A DNA stretch of 46,686 nucleotides from an uncultured Sutterella sp. (GTDB lineage: Bacteria > Pseudomonadota > Gammaproteobacteria > Burkholderiales > Burkholderiaceae_F): contig CAJKCQ010000010.1 in assembly GCA_905198475.1 (NCBI GenBank), positions 1 through 46,686 on the forward strand, written 5' to 3'. Positions 17,131-25,207 of this stretch are shown here, one piece after another. The translations under genes were made by a program, and so were the position numbers. The notes beneath the pieces are model-generated. The model did no database searches. It was not told the origin of the DNA and worked only from the letters and a program-made list of their open reading frames with translations. Within the stretch, counting starts at the first letter, position 1. The number at the start of each line of letters is the position of its first letter.

Positions 17131-17655
17131 ATGAATTCGAAAACCAAGAAGCTCGCACTCCTCGGCGCCGCCGTGGTCGTGCTCGGCGCAGGCATTTTCC
17201 TCGCGCTGCAGGCGTTCAACGAAAACCTCGTCTTCTTCTTCTCGCCCACGCAGGTCGCGGCGCAGGAGGCTCCGGTCGGGCGCACCTTCCGTCTGGGCGG
17301 CGTCGTCGAAGGCGGCTCGGTCGCCCGGGAAAAGGACGGCGTCACGGTGCGCTTCAAGATCACCGACACCGCCAAGAGCGTGAACGTGCAGTACACGGGC
17401 ATCCTTCCGGACCTCTTCGCCGAGAACCAGGGCGTGGTCGCGCAGGGCAAGTTGAACGAAGAGGGCGTCTTCGTCGCCTCCGAGGTCCTCGCCAAGCACG
17501 ACGAGAACTACATGCCGCCCGAGGCCGCCAAAGCGCTCGAAGACGCGCACAAGGCGGGCGTCGCCAAGGCCCACGAGCAGACCGCGCAGATCGACAAGGC
17601 GGCGCACGACGCCGCGGTCGCGCGCGGCGAGCCCAAGCCCGCCGACCACCCGTAA
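17131..17655 (+). CDS. ccmE: Periplasmic heme chaperone CcmE
   Basis: The 174-residue product has one N-terminal membrane anchor (8-27), an OB-fold and the heme-attachment motif LAKHDENYMPPE with His123 and Tyr127. It carries covalent heme from CcmC to CcmF. The C-terminal tail (135-174) is Ala/Lys/His-rich and flexible. I chose the ATG at 17131 with RBS AGGAGA; an upstream frame overlaps ccmD. Confidence 0.96.
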   Translation: MNSKTKKLALLGAAVVVLGAGIFLALQAFNENLVFFFSPTQVAAQEAPVGRTFRLGGVVEGGSVAREKDGVTVRFKITDTAKSVNVQYTGILPDLFAENQGVVAQGKLNEEGVFVASEVLAKHDENYMPPEAAKALEDAHKAGVAKAHEQTAQIDKAAHDAAVARGEPKPADHP

Positions 17656-17957
17656 GGAATTCAACTGCGGCCGCCCTTAGGCCGTGCCTGCGGACCCCGC
17701 CCCCTCAGAAGAAGGCGCGCCCTCGGAAGCGCCCGGGAGGAACGGCGGGGAAACCGGCCGGGCGGGAGGCGGGCCGCGGGAGAAGGATCCGGCAGGAGAG
17801 ACCCAAAGGAAGCGGCGCGCCCCGATGCGGCCGGCAGCAGCCGGTCCTCGGGGCCCGATGCGTGAAGAGACCTCCCGACCGGACCGACAGTCCCGGAGAA
17901 GCTCCAGAAAAAGAAAGGAGCTCGTGAACCGGTTTTTCAATCAACGGAGAATACAAA
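17656..17957 (+). other. 302-base gap between ccmE and ccmF
   Basis: The gap is G+C-rich and contains no frame with recognisable similarity on either strand. A short hairpin (CGGCC...GGCCG near 17667) and an A+T-rich stretch just before ccmF are visible. It could hold a second promoter for ccmFGHI; this is inference. Confidence 0.3.
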
Positions 17958-19940
17958 GTGATTCCTGAGATCGGACACTTCGCATTGATCCTGTGCCTCG
18001 CACTCAGCATCGTTCAGGGCGTTCTGCCCCTGATCGGTGCGGCGCGCGGCAACGGCGCGCTCATGGCCGTCGCCCGTCCGGCCGCGGCCGCCAACGCGCT
18101 CTTCGGGACGATCGCCTTCGGGTGCCTCGCCTATTCGTTCTACATCTCGGACTTCACCGTCCTCAACGTGGCGAACAACTCCAATTCGCTGCTGCCCTGG
18201 TACTACAAGGTGGCCGCGTCCTGGGGCTCGCACGAGGGCTCGATCCTCTTCTGGACGGTGACGCTCGCCTGGTGGGGCGCCGCGGTTGCCTTCTCGGCGC
18301 GCCGCCTTCCCGAAGACATGGTCGCGCGCGTCACGGGCGTCCTGGGGCTCGTGGGCATGGGGTTCCTCCTCTTCATGCTCTTCACCTCGAACCCGTTCCT
18401 GCGCATCTTTCCGGCGCCCGCCGAAGGCGCGGACCTCAATCCGCTGCTGCAAGACCCGGGCATGGTCTTCCATCCGCCGCTTCTCTACCTCGGCTACGTG
18501 GGCTTCTCCGTTCCCTTCGCCTTCGCGATCGCCGCGCTCCTCTCCGGGCGCTTCGACGCGGCCTGGGCGCGCTGGATGCGCCCCTGGACCACGGCCGCCT
18601 GGATCCTCCTCACGCTCGGCATCGCGCTCGGCTCCTACTGGGCCTACTACGAGCTCGGCTGGGGCGGCTGGTGGTTCTGGGATCCGGTTGAGAACTCCTC
18701 CTTCATGCCCTGGCTCACGGGCACGGCCCTGATCCATTCGCTCGCCGTGACGGAAAAGCGCGGGTGCTTCCGCATCTGGACGGTGCTCCTGGCGATCCTC
18801 ACGTTCTCGCTCTCGCTCCTCGGCACCTTCCTCGTCCGCTCGGGCGTGCTCACCTCGGTGCACGCCTTCGCGACCGACCCCGAGCGCGGCCTCTTCATCC
18901 TCGCCTTCCTCATCATCGTGATCGGGCTCTCGTTCCTGCTCTTCGCCTGGCGCGCGCCGAGCGTGGGGCTGGGCGGCAACTTCGCGATGATCTCGCGCGA
19001 GTCGATGCTCCTAGTCAACAACGTGCTCCTCGTGGTCGCGATGGGCGCGGTGCTCCTTGGGACCCTCTATCCGCTCTTCCTCGACGCCCTGAACGCCGGG
19101 AAGATCTCGGTCGGCCCCCCGTACTTCGACGCCGTCTTCGGGCCCCTGATGCTCCCGATGGTGTTCCTCATGGCCGTGGGTCCGCTCGCGCGCTGGAAGG
19201 ACGCCGAACCCGTCGCCCTCGCGAAGCGCCTCGCCTGGTGCTTCGTTGCGGCGCTCGTGCTCGGCGCGGCGATCCCCTTCGTGATGGGGCGTTGGAGCAC
19301 CTGGGTCTTCACGGGGTGCGCGCTCGCGCTCTTCGTGATCTTCGGCGGCCTTGAGGACCTCCGTGGGGCGCTGCGGTTCGCTCCGGCGGGCACGGGCTTC
19401 TTCGGGCGCCTCGCGCGCCAACCCCGCGCCTGGTGGGGGATGCTCATCGCGCACTTCGGCGTCGCCGTCTTCATCATCGGCGTGGCACTCGTCAAGGGCT
19501 ACCAGGCCGAGCGCGACGTGCGCATGTTCGAGGGCGACACGGTTTCGGTCGCTGGCTACGTCTTCACCTTCAACGGCGTCTCGAGCGCCCGCGGCGCGAA
19601 CTTCACCGCCGACCGGGGCGACTTCACGCTGACGAAGGACGGCGTCGAGCTCCAGCACCTCTATCCGGAAAAGCGCAAGTACTTCAGCTCCAACTCGATG
19701 CCGATGACCGAGGCGGCGATCCGCCACTCGATCACGGGCGACGTCTACGTGAGCCTCGGCGTGCCGAGCTCGGACGGCGGCTGGGTCGTGCGCGTCTACT
19801 CCAAGCCCTTCGTCACGTGGATCTGGTTCGGCTGCATCATCATGAGCGTGGGCGGCCTGATCGCCGCGTCGGACCGCCGCTACCGGCGCCGCCGCGATGA
19901 CGCGAAGAAGGCTGCGGCCGCCGCTCCTGAGGCGGCCTGA
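17958..19940 (+). CDS. ccmF: Cytochrome c heme lyase CcmF
   Basis: The 660-residue integral membrane protein of the heme ligation complex has WWD motif GWGGWWFWDPVENSSFMPWL and the conserved histidines in WGSHEGS, GMVFHPPLLY and TALIHSL. Length is normal. The start is GTG with RBS ACGGAGA; no ATG fits the conserved opening MIPEIGHFALIL. With CcmH and CcmI it attaches heme to CXXCH sites. Confidence 0.96.
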   Translation: MIPEIGHFALILCLALSIVQGVLPLIGAARGNGALMAVARPAAAANALFGTIAFGCLAYSFYISDFTVLNVANNSNSLLPWYYKVAASWGSHEGSILFWTVTLAWWGAAVAFSARRLPEDMVARVTGVLGLVGMGFLLFMLFTSNPFLRIFPAPAEGADLNPLLQDPGMVFHPPLLYLGYVGFSVPFAFAIAALLSGRFDAAWARWMRPWTTAAWILLTLGIALGSYWAYYELGWGGWWFWDPVENSSFMPWLTGTALIHSLAVTEKRGCFRIWTVLLAILTFSLSLLGTFLVRSGVLTSVHAFATDPERGLFILAFLIIVIGLSFLLFAWRAPSVGLGGNFAMISRESMLLVNNVLLVVAMGAVLLGTLYPLFLDALNAGKISVGPPYFDAVFGPLMLPMVFLMAVGPLARWKDAEPVALAKRLAWCFVAALVLGAAIPFVMGRWSTWVFTGCALALFVIFGGLEDLRGALRFAPAGTGFFGRLARQPRAWWGMLIAHFGVAVFIIGVALVKGYQAERDVRMFEGDTVSVAGYVFTFNGVSSARGANFTADRGDFTLTKDGVELQHLYPEKRKYFSSNSMPMTEAAIRHSITGDVYVSLGVPSSDGGWVVRVYSKPFVTWIWFGCIIMSVGGLIAASDRRYRRRRDDAKKAAAAAPEAA

Positions 19941-19960
19941 ACGAACGGGAGACATTGAAA

Positions 19961-20500
19961 ATGATGAAAGCCAAGTTCCTCATTCCCTTCGCGATCTTCA
20001 TCGTGCTCGCAGGCTTCCTCTTCAAGGGGCTCTACCTCGACCCGCGGGCGCTCCCGTCGGTGCTGATCAACAAGCCCCTGCCGGCGATGGAGATGCCCAC
20101 GCTCTTTGACCCTTCGGTGAAGTTCAGCGCCGAAGAGATGAAGGGCCGCGTCTGGATGCTCAACGTCTGGGCCTCCTGGTGCCTGCCCTGCAAGGAGGAG
20201 CACCCGTACCTGGTCGGCCTCAAGCGCACGGGCCTCAAGACCCCGATCGTCGGGTTCCTCTACAAGGACAGCGTCGGCGCGGGCCGCCAGGTGCTCGAAG
20301 ACACGGGCAACCCCTACGACGTCGTGGTCTTCGAGGAGAAGAACAAGATCGGCATCGATCTCGGCGTCACGGGCGTGCCCGAGACCTTCATCATCGACAA
20401 GAAGGGCGTGATCCGCGGCAAGGTGAGCTATCCGATTTTGGACGAGCTCTGGACGAAGCAGGTGAAGCCCCTGATCGAACAGCTGGAGGCCGAAAAATGA
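19961..20500 (+). CDS. ccmG: Thiol:disulfide interchange protein CcmG (DsbE)
   Basis: The 179-residue membrane-anchored thioredoxin-fold protein has active site WCLPC (Cys74, Cys77) and cis-Pro segment GVPETFIID. It keeps the apocytochrome cysteines reduced for heme ligation. I prefer the ATG at 19961 over an upstream TTG because of spacing from GGGAG. The stop overlaps ccmH (ATGA). Confidence 0.95.
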   Translation: MMKAKFLIPFAIFIVLAGFLFKGLYLDPRALPSVLINKPLPAMEMPTLFDPSVKFSAEEMKGRVWMLNVWASWCLPCKEEHPYLVGLKRTGLKTPIVGFLYKDSVGAGRQVLEDTGNPYDVVVFEEKNKIGIDLGVTGVPETFIIDKKGVIRGKVSYPILDELWTKQVKPLIEQLEAEK

Positions 20501-20988
20501 AGCTCTCGCGCATTCTGACGCCCGCCCTCTGCGCGCTCCTTCTCGCCGGTCCCGTCCTTGACGAGGCCGCCCAAGCCCGCGAGGCGGCCCCCACGGCCTT
20601 CGACCCGGTCGCGCACAAGCGCGTGGTCGAGGTCTCCGAGCAGCTGCGCTGCCTCGTCTGCCAGAACCAGTCGATCGCGGATTCGAACGCCGAGCTCGCC
20701 GTCGATCTGCGCAACCAGGTGATCGAGCAGGTGAAGGCCGGCAAGACCAACCAGGAGATCGTGGACTACATGGTCGAGCGCTACGGCGACTTCGTGCTCT
20801 ACAAGCCGCCCTTCAAGCTCTCGACGGCGATCCTCTGGCTCGGGCCCGTCTGCCTCTTCCTCGTAGGGCTCGCGGCCTTCTACATCAATCTGCGCCGCCG
20901 CAAGCGCCTCGTGAACGAAGCGACGAAGCCCCTCTCCGCCCAGGAGAAGGCGCTCGCCGACGAGCTCCTGAGCGGCCGCAAGGAGTAG
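20497..20988 (+). CDS. ccmH: Cytochrome c maturation protein CcmH
   Basis: The 163-residue product has a signal peptide, the redox motif LRCLVCQNQS (Cys52, Cys55), a short helical domain and a C-terminal membrane helix (about 112-131). It works with CcmG and CcmF on the apocytochrome. This is the short CcmH (CcmL) form; the TPR part is the next gene. Confidence 0.95.
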   Translation: MKLSRILTPALCALLLAGPVLDEAAQAREAAPTAFDPVAHKRVVEVSEQLRCLVCQNQSIADSNAELAVDLRNQVIEQVKAGKTNQEIVDYMVERYGDFVLYKPPFKLSTAILWLGPVCLFLVGLAAFYINLRRRKRLVNEATKPLSAQEKALADELLSGRKE

Positions 20989-20992
20989 GGAA

Positions 20993-22357
20993 GTGACGAC
21001 ATTCATCATTCTCTGCGCTCTGATGGCCCTCGCGGCCGCGGCGGCCGTCTGCGTGCCGCTCTGGATCGGCGGACGCACGAAGGGCGACGCGGACCGGCGC
21101 GCCCAGGTGCTCGCCATTCTGCGCCAGCAGGCCGCCGACCTTGACGCGGACCGCACCGCGGGCCGCATCGACAAGGACGAGTACGAAGAAAGCCGCCTCG
21201 AACTCGAACGGCGCGTGCTCGAAGAGACGAAGCACGACGAAGAGGAGCGCTCCGGGAAGAGCTCCCGCATGCCCCGCATCGTCGCCCTCATCCTCGCCGT
21301 CGTGATTCCGTGCTCGGCCGCGCTCGGCTACTACGCGCTCGGGCGCATCACCGCGATGGACCCGAACTTCATCGCGATGATGGAGGCGCAGCAGGCGAGC
21401 TCGCGCGGCCACAGCCAGCGCGACATGCAGAAGATGCTCGACGATCTGAAGGCGAAGCTCGCCGAGGATCCGCGCAACGCCAACGGGTGGTTCCTACTCG
21501 CGCGCACCGCCGCGTCGATGAACCGCTTCGACGAGGCGGTCGAGGCGTTCCAGAAGTTGAACGCCCTCGTGCCGAACAACGCCGACATCATCGCCGACAT
21601 GGCCGACATGATGGCCGCCGCCAACGGCAAGGTGATCACGCCCGACATCGAGAAGCTCCTCAAGAAGGCGCTCGTGCTCGATCCGACTCAGTGGAAGGCG
21701 CTCGCGCTCCTCGCGATCAACGCCTGGGACCGCCAGCACTACGCTCAGGCGGCGGAATACTGGGAGCGGCTCCTCGCGAACGTCCCGGCGGACTTCCCCG
21801 ACCGCGACCAGATCCAGGCGAACATCCATGAGGCGAAGCGCCTCGGCGGCGTGAACGACAACATCTCCGCCGTGTCGCCCACGGCGCGCGAAGCGGCCGC
21901 GGCCGAATCGCAGCCTGCGCCCGCAGCGCCCGCTGCGCCGGCTGAGCCCGCTGCGGCTCCGGCCGCCCCCGCGACCTCGGCTCCGCCCACGGCTTCGCCC
22001 GCGGACCTGAAGGCCGTGGCGGGCACGGTCGAGCTCGACGAGGGCCTGAAGGGCCAGGTGAAGCCCGACGACGTGGTCTTCATCTACGCGCGCCCCGCCT
22101 CGGGCAGCCGCATGCCCGTCGCCTTCACCAAGGTGACGGTGAAGGAGCTCCCCTACAAGTTCGAGCTCAACGAGACCATGCGCATGGCGATGGGGGTCGA
22201 GACGCTCTCGAGCGTCAAGTCCGTGATCGTCGGCGCGCGCATCTCGAAGACCGGGAACTTCATGCCGCAGGCGGGCGACCTCGAAGGCGAGATCGCCGCT
22301 CCCGTCGCGGTCGGCGAACGCGGACTCGTCGTGAGGATCATGACCGAGCGGAAGTAG
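20993..22357 (+). CDS. ccmI: Cytochrome c biogenesis protein CcmI (TPR)
   Basis: The 454-residue protein has two N-terminal membrane helices (about 3-25 and 96-117) around a cytoplasmic coiled segment, a periplasmic TPR domain (about 140-285; NANGWFLLARTAASMNRFDEA) and a Pro/Ala linker (300-340). The C-terminal domain (about 345-454) is typical of CcmI/CycH. It holds the apocytochrome C-terminus for ligation. The start is GTG, 4 bases after the ccmH stop. It ends the operon before a clear terminator. Confidence 0.92.
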   Translation: MTTFIILCALMALAAAAAVCVPLWIGGRTKGDADRRAQVLAILRQQAADLDADRTAGRIDKDEYEESRLELERRVLEETKHDEEERSGKSSRMPRIVALILAVVIPCSAALGYYALGRITAMDPNFIAMMEAQQASSRGHSQRDMQKMLDDLKAKLAEDPRNANGWFLLARTAASMNRFDEAVEAFQKLNALVPNNADIIADMADMMAAANGKVITPDIEKLLKKALVLDPTQWKALALLAINAWDRQHYAQAAEYWERLLANVPADFPDRDQIQANIHEAKRLGGVNDNISAVSPTAREAAAAESQPAPAAPAAPAEPAAAPAAPATSAPPTASPADLKAVAGTVELDEGLKGQVKPDDVVFIYARPASGSRMPVAFTKVTVKELPYKFELNETMRMAMGVETLSSVKSVIVGARISKTGNFMPQAGDLEGEIAAPVAVGERGLVVRIMTERK

Positions 22358-22390
22358 TCCGCCCGTCTTCAAAGGACGCTCACGCCTCTC

Positions 22391-22427
22391 AAGCCCGGAA
22401 GGCCCTTCAACGGTCTTCCGGGCTTTT
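22391..22427 (+). terminator. Intrinsic terminator of the ccm operon
   Basis: An 11 bp perfect stem (22391-22401 with 22415-22425) ends in TTTT. Confidence 0.8.
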
Positions 22428-22519
22428 CGCAGCTCCGCGGACGGCGCTCTTGGAGCGCTCGTTTCCCCAACCTCAGCAGCGCTGAAAAACATGTGCGCGG
22501 CCGCAGGCGCTCCGCATAC

Positions 22520-22548
22520 GAAAAGAGCCGCATCAAGCGGCTCTTTTC
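22520..22548. terminator. Bidirectional terminator hairpin
   Basis: A perfect 12 bp inverted repeat GAAAAGAGCCGC (22520-22531) pairs with 22537-22548 across a 5-base loop, with A-run on one side and T-run on the other. It lies between ccmI and the aldo/keto reductase relic and can serve both strands. Confidence 0.75.
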
Positions 22549-22585
22549 ACGTGACGGAATGGTTCGGCCGGCTCCTGCGCGCAGG

Positions 22586-23064
22586 CTATTTGCCGGTCGT
22601 CGAATCCATCAGGTTCACGCCCATGATGTTGCGGTGCTTGGCCGCCCAATTCGCGCTCGGCGTCGAAGCAGTCGCCCTCGATCTGCGCGAAGCCACCCAC
22701 GAAGGCGTCGAGCTCCCGGCGCAGCTTCGGCGGCAGCTCCCGGCCGATGAGGCTCATCGTGTCGGCGATGTGCCGGGAGCTGCGCGTCCCGACGATCGCC
22801 GCGGCGACGTGCGTAAGCCCGAGGACGTAGAGCGTCGCGAGCGCAGCGATCGAGAGTCCCGTCCCGGCCTTCATCGCGGCGAGCCGTCCGAGCAGCTCCT
22901 GGTAGCCCTCCGAGCTGAGCGTGTCGTCGATCACGAGAAGGTACTTCACGAGCGAGTGGTTTTCGAGGTGGTCGATCTCGGGGTGAGGGCGGCCGAGCCA
23001 CTTCTCCGAAAGGAAGCCACCGGCCACCGTGCCGTAGCAGAATGGCTTGATCTGGATCGAGATC
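22586..23064 (-). pseudogene. Aldo/keto reductase relic, truncated and frameshifted
   Basis: The minus strand encodes the second half of an aldo/keto reductase: IKPFCYGTVAGGFLSEKWLG, then VAAAIVGTRSSRHIADTMSL and GDCFDAEREL. The N-terminal ~200 residues (first beta strands, catalytic Tyr/Lys/His) are missing; sequence upstream of about 23064 has no similarity. Near 22641-22650 the frame breaks: only after a one-base shift does the natural ending KHRNIMGVNLMDSTTGK and a TAG (22586-22588) appear. Two independent lesions show a dead gene. Its terminator-like hairpin still follows at 22520-22548. Confidence 0.75.
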
Positions 23065-23752
23065 GAAGGCGCCGGCGGCCAAAGAGAGGCCCGCCGGAGC
23101 CCGTCAGGCCCTCCTTCGGGCGGAATGAGGCTTTTGGCTTACGCCCAATTGCGGTGCGGTGTGCTATGGTTCGATCCATGGTGGTGCGTTGAAGGAACGT
23201 CTGATGTTCCTTCTCCGCATCAAAGAGAAGATTTTCCGCACCGAGAGGGAGCCGTGATTAAAGCCTGTGCCGCAACCGAACGCCGCCGCGTCCTGTGGGA
23301 CGCCGCGTCTGCGCACGTGCCCCGGGTCTGCGAATCCGCCTTCAGCTCCTCGCGCTCTACGACCGCTTCCGCCTCCACAACAGAGACGGAAGCACGACGC
23401 CGTCTGGAAAATCCCCACGGGTGAACCCCGAGGCGCAGCGCTCATGGAATGAGCGGCGCGCGCCTTGATGAAAGCCCGGCGAAATCAGATTCAACGACAA
23501 GGGAGTTCCGGAAGACGGCGCTCCCTTTCTTTTTTCCGCGGTCCCTCCCGAAGGCGCCGCACGAGGCAAACGCGAAGGAGACTTCATCGAAAAAGAACGG
23601 CACGGTCCCTGCTTTGAACCCCTGCAGAGCAGCGGAGGCGCCGCCAGAAGAACAGCGAACGGAAGCCCCAGACACTCAACAGTCATTCAACCGCGGCGCC
23701 GCCCTCCCGAGGGACCGGCGGCGCAGACAGGATTCTTCGGGAGACACCCAAA
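23065..23752. other. Noncoding region with hairpins, possible small RNA
   Basis: No frame with recognisable similarity is present. A hairpin at 23191-23213 (8 bp stem, 7-base loop) and a terminator-like hairpin (23499-23505 with 23521-23527, followed by TTCTTTTTT) bracket about 330 bases and could delimit a small RNA or an old transcript. A further stem (23696-23703 with 23717-23724) lies just before the DUF3100 gene. Confidence 0.35.
23499..23535 (+). terminator. Intrinsic terminator-like hairpin with T-run
   Basis: Stem AAGGGAG (23499-23505) pairs with CTCCCTT (23521-23527), followed by a run rich in T. No coding gene ends here, so it marks either a noncoding transcript or attenuation upstream of the DUF3100 gene. 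Confidence 0.55.
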
Positions 23753-24535
23753 ATGGACCTCATCAAAAACTTCAAGATCCACATCCTCGCACTCATCATC
23801 GTCGTCATCGCCGAGGCGATCGGCATCCTCAAGTTCGGCCTCGTTGTGCTGCTGCCGCTCCTCTACGCGCTCGTGCTCGGCGCGATCATGAGCTTCCCGC
23901 GGTGGAACTTCATCAAGCTCCCCGAAATGGAGCGCGCGGGCAAGATGCTCTCGATCGGCGTGCTCATCCTCATCACGAAGATCGGCCTCGACATCGGTCC
24001 GAACATCCACATGATCATGCAGTCCGGCCTCGCGCTCTTCATGCAGGAGTTCGGGCACTTCTTCGGTACGCTGATCTTTGGTCTGCCCGTGGCGCTTCTC
24101 CTCGGCATGAAGCGCGAGGCGATCGGCGCGTGCTACTCGATCGACCGTGAGGCGAACGTCGCGATCATCGCCGAGCGCTTCGGGCTCTCCTCGCCCGAGG
24201 GCCGCGGCGTGATGGGCATGTACGTCTGCGGCACGGTCTTCGGCGCCCTCTGGGTGTCGATCCTCGCGGGCGTGATCGCGCAGCTCGGCATCTTCCATCC
24301 GCATTCGCTCGCGATGGGCGCGGGCATCGGCAGCGCCTCGATGATGGCCGCCTCGATGAGCTCGATCATCGCCGTGCATCCCGAGTGGGAGGAGACGGTG
24401 CGCGCCTACGCCGCCGCGGCGAACCTCCTCACGACCGTTCTCGGCATCTACTTCTCGCTCTTCATCTCGCTCCCGGTGACGATCAAGGTCTACGAGTTCT
24501 TCACCCGCGACAAGGGGGTGAAGAAGGCGGCCTGA
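23753..24535 (+). CDS. DUF3100-family integral membrane protein
   Basis: The 260-residue product has about eight hydrophobic helices and matches my recollection of DUF3100 (PF11299): KFGLVVLLPLLYALVLG near residues 25-41, SIDREANVAIIAERFGLSSPEGRGVMGMY and a closing charged tail. The family is uncharacterised and often found beside M20 amidohydrolases, which is the case here. With the next gene it may be a two-part transporter for the amide substrate of the M20 enzyme; that is inference. RBS GGGAGA is present. Confidence 0.75.
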   Translation: MDLIKNFKIHILALIIVVIAEAIGILKFGLVVLLPLLYALVLGAIMSFPRWNFIKLPEMERAGKMLSIGVLILITKIGLDIGPNIHMIMQSGLALFMQEFGHFFGTLIFGLPVALLLGMKREAIGACYSIDREANVAIIAERFGLSSPEGRGVMGMYVCGTVFGALWVSILAGVIAQLGIFHPHSLAMGAGIGSASMMAASMSSIIAVHPEWEETVRAYAAAANLLTTVLGIYFSLFISLPVTIKVYEFFTRDKGVKKAA

Positions 24536-24593
24536 CGCCGCCTCTTCAGACTGAAGGACGAATTTGAAAGCAGACAATCAAGGACAGCAGAAA

Positions 24594-25058
24594 ATGAAAA
24601 AGATTCTGAACGAGATGTACGACGTGATCTTCATTCTCCTCGTCACGGGGTTCTTCACCTGGATCGCGAATCTCGAAAGCTCGAACGCCGAGCTCGCGGG
24701 GAGCTCCATCGGCATGCTGATTCTGGTCGCCGTCACGGCTCTGGGCGTCTTCATCTCGCTCCTGCCGGGCTTCCGCGCGCTCCCGATGGTCTTCTGGGTG
24801 TCGATCCTCGCCGTCGTGCTGTCGCTGCCGCAGTTCCCGGGGAGCGCCTGGCTTCTCTCCTACACAAAGCAGATCGGGTTCCTGCCGATCACGTCGGTCA
24901 CGCTCGCCTACTGCGGCCTCTCGCTCGGCAAGGAGATGGAGGGCTTCAAGCGCCTCTCCTGGAGGATCGTGCCGGTCGCGCTCGCCGTCGCCGCGGGCAG
25001 CTTCATCTGCGCCACGGCTCTCGCCGAGGTGATGCTCCACCTCGAGGGGATCTTCTGA
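24594..25058 (+). CDS. Small membrane protein, putative partner of DUF3100 protein
   Basis: The 154-residue product has about four membrane helices (roughly 9-25, 38-56, 62-80 and 124-146). I recognise no named family. It lies 58 bases after the DUF3100 gene and upstream of the AbgB-like hydrolase in one direction, suggesting a single functional unit. I chose the ATG at 24594 because the preceding TTG option lacks a better RBS. Confidence 0.7.
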   Translation: MKKILNEMYDVIFILLVTGFFTWIANLESSNAELAGSSIGMLILVAVTALGVFISLLPGFRALPMVFWVSILAVVLSLPQFPGSAWLLSYTKQIGFLPITSVTLAYCGLSLGKEMEGFKRLSWRIVPVALAVAAGSFICATALAEVMLHLEGIF

Positions 25059-25100
25059 TCCCGCGGACGCTCCTGAAAGGCAACGAAGCGTTTCCCGCAT

Positions 25101-25180
25101 GCGCCGCCCGCGGGGGCGGCGCGTAGGATCTCCTACGGGAATTCACGGGCCCCGGCCGCCGTCATCCTCCGGCCGGGGCC
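25101..25180 (+). repeat. Three consecutive perfect hairpins between membrane and hydrolase genes
   Basis: The stems are 25101-25109 with 25114-25122 (9 bp), 25123-25128 with 25131-25136 (6 bp) and 25148-25158 with 25170-25180 (11 bp). No long T-run follows. They could attenuate transcription or protect the upstream mRNA, setting unequal levels of transporter and hydrolase. Confidence 0.6.
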
Positions 25181-25207
25181 TTGAGACATCAAACAAAGGA
25201 ATGGACC

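Noticed and set aside
17937..19955. Large minus-strand frames opposite ccmF
   Set aside because: The composition is dominated by Arg/Glu/His with no domain, while CcmF on the plus strand is unmistakable.
23047..23424. 125-codon frame in the region after the aldo/keto reductase relic
   Set aside because: It runs through the relic and hairpins, has no RBS or motif, and looks like a chance frame.
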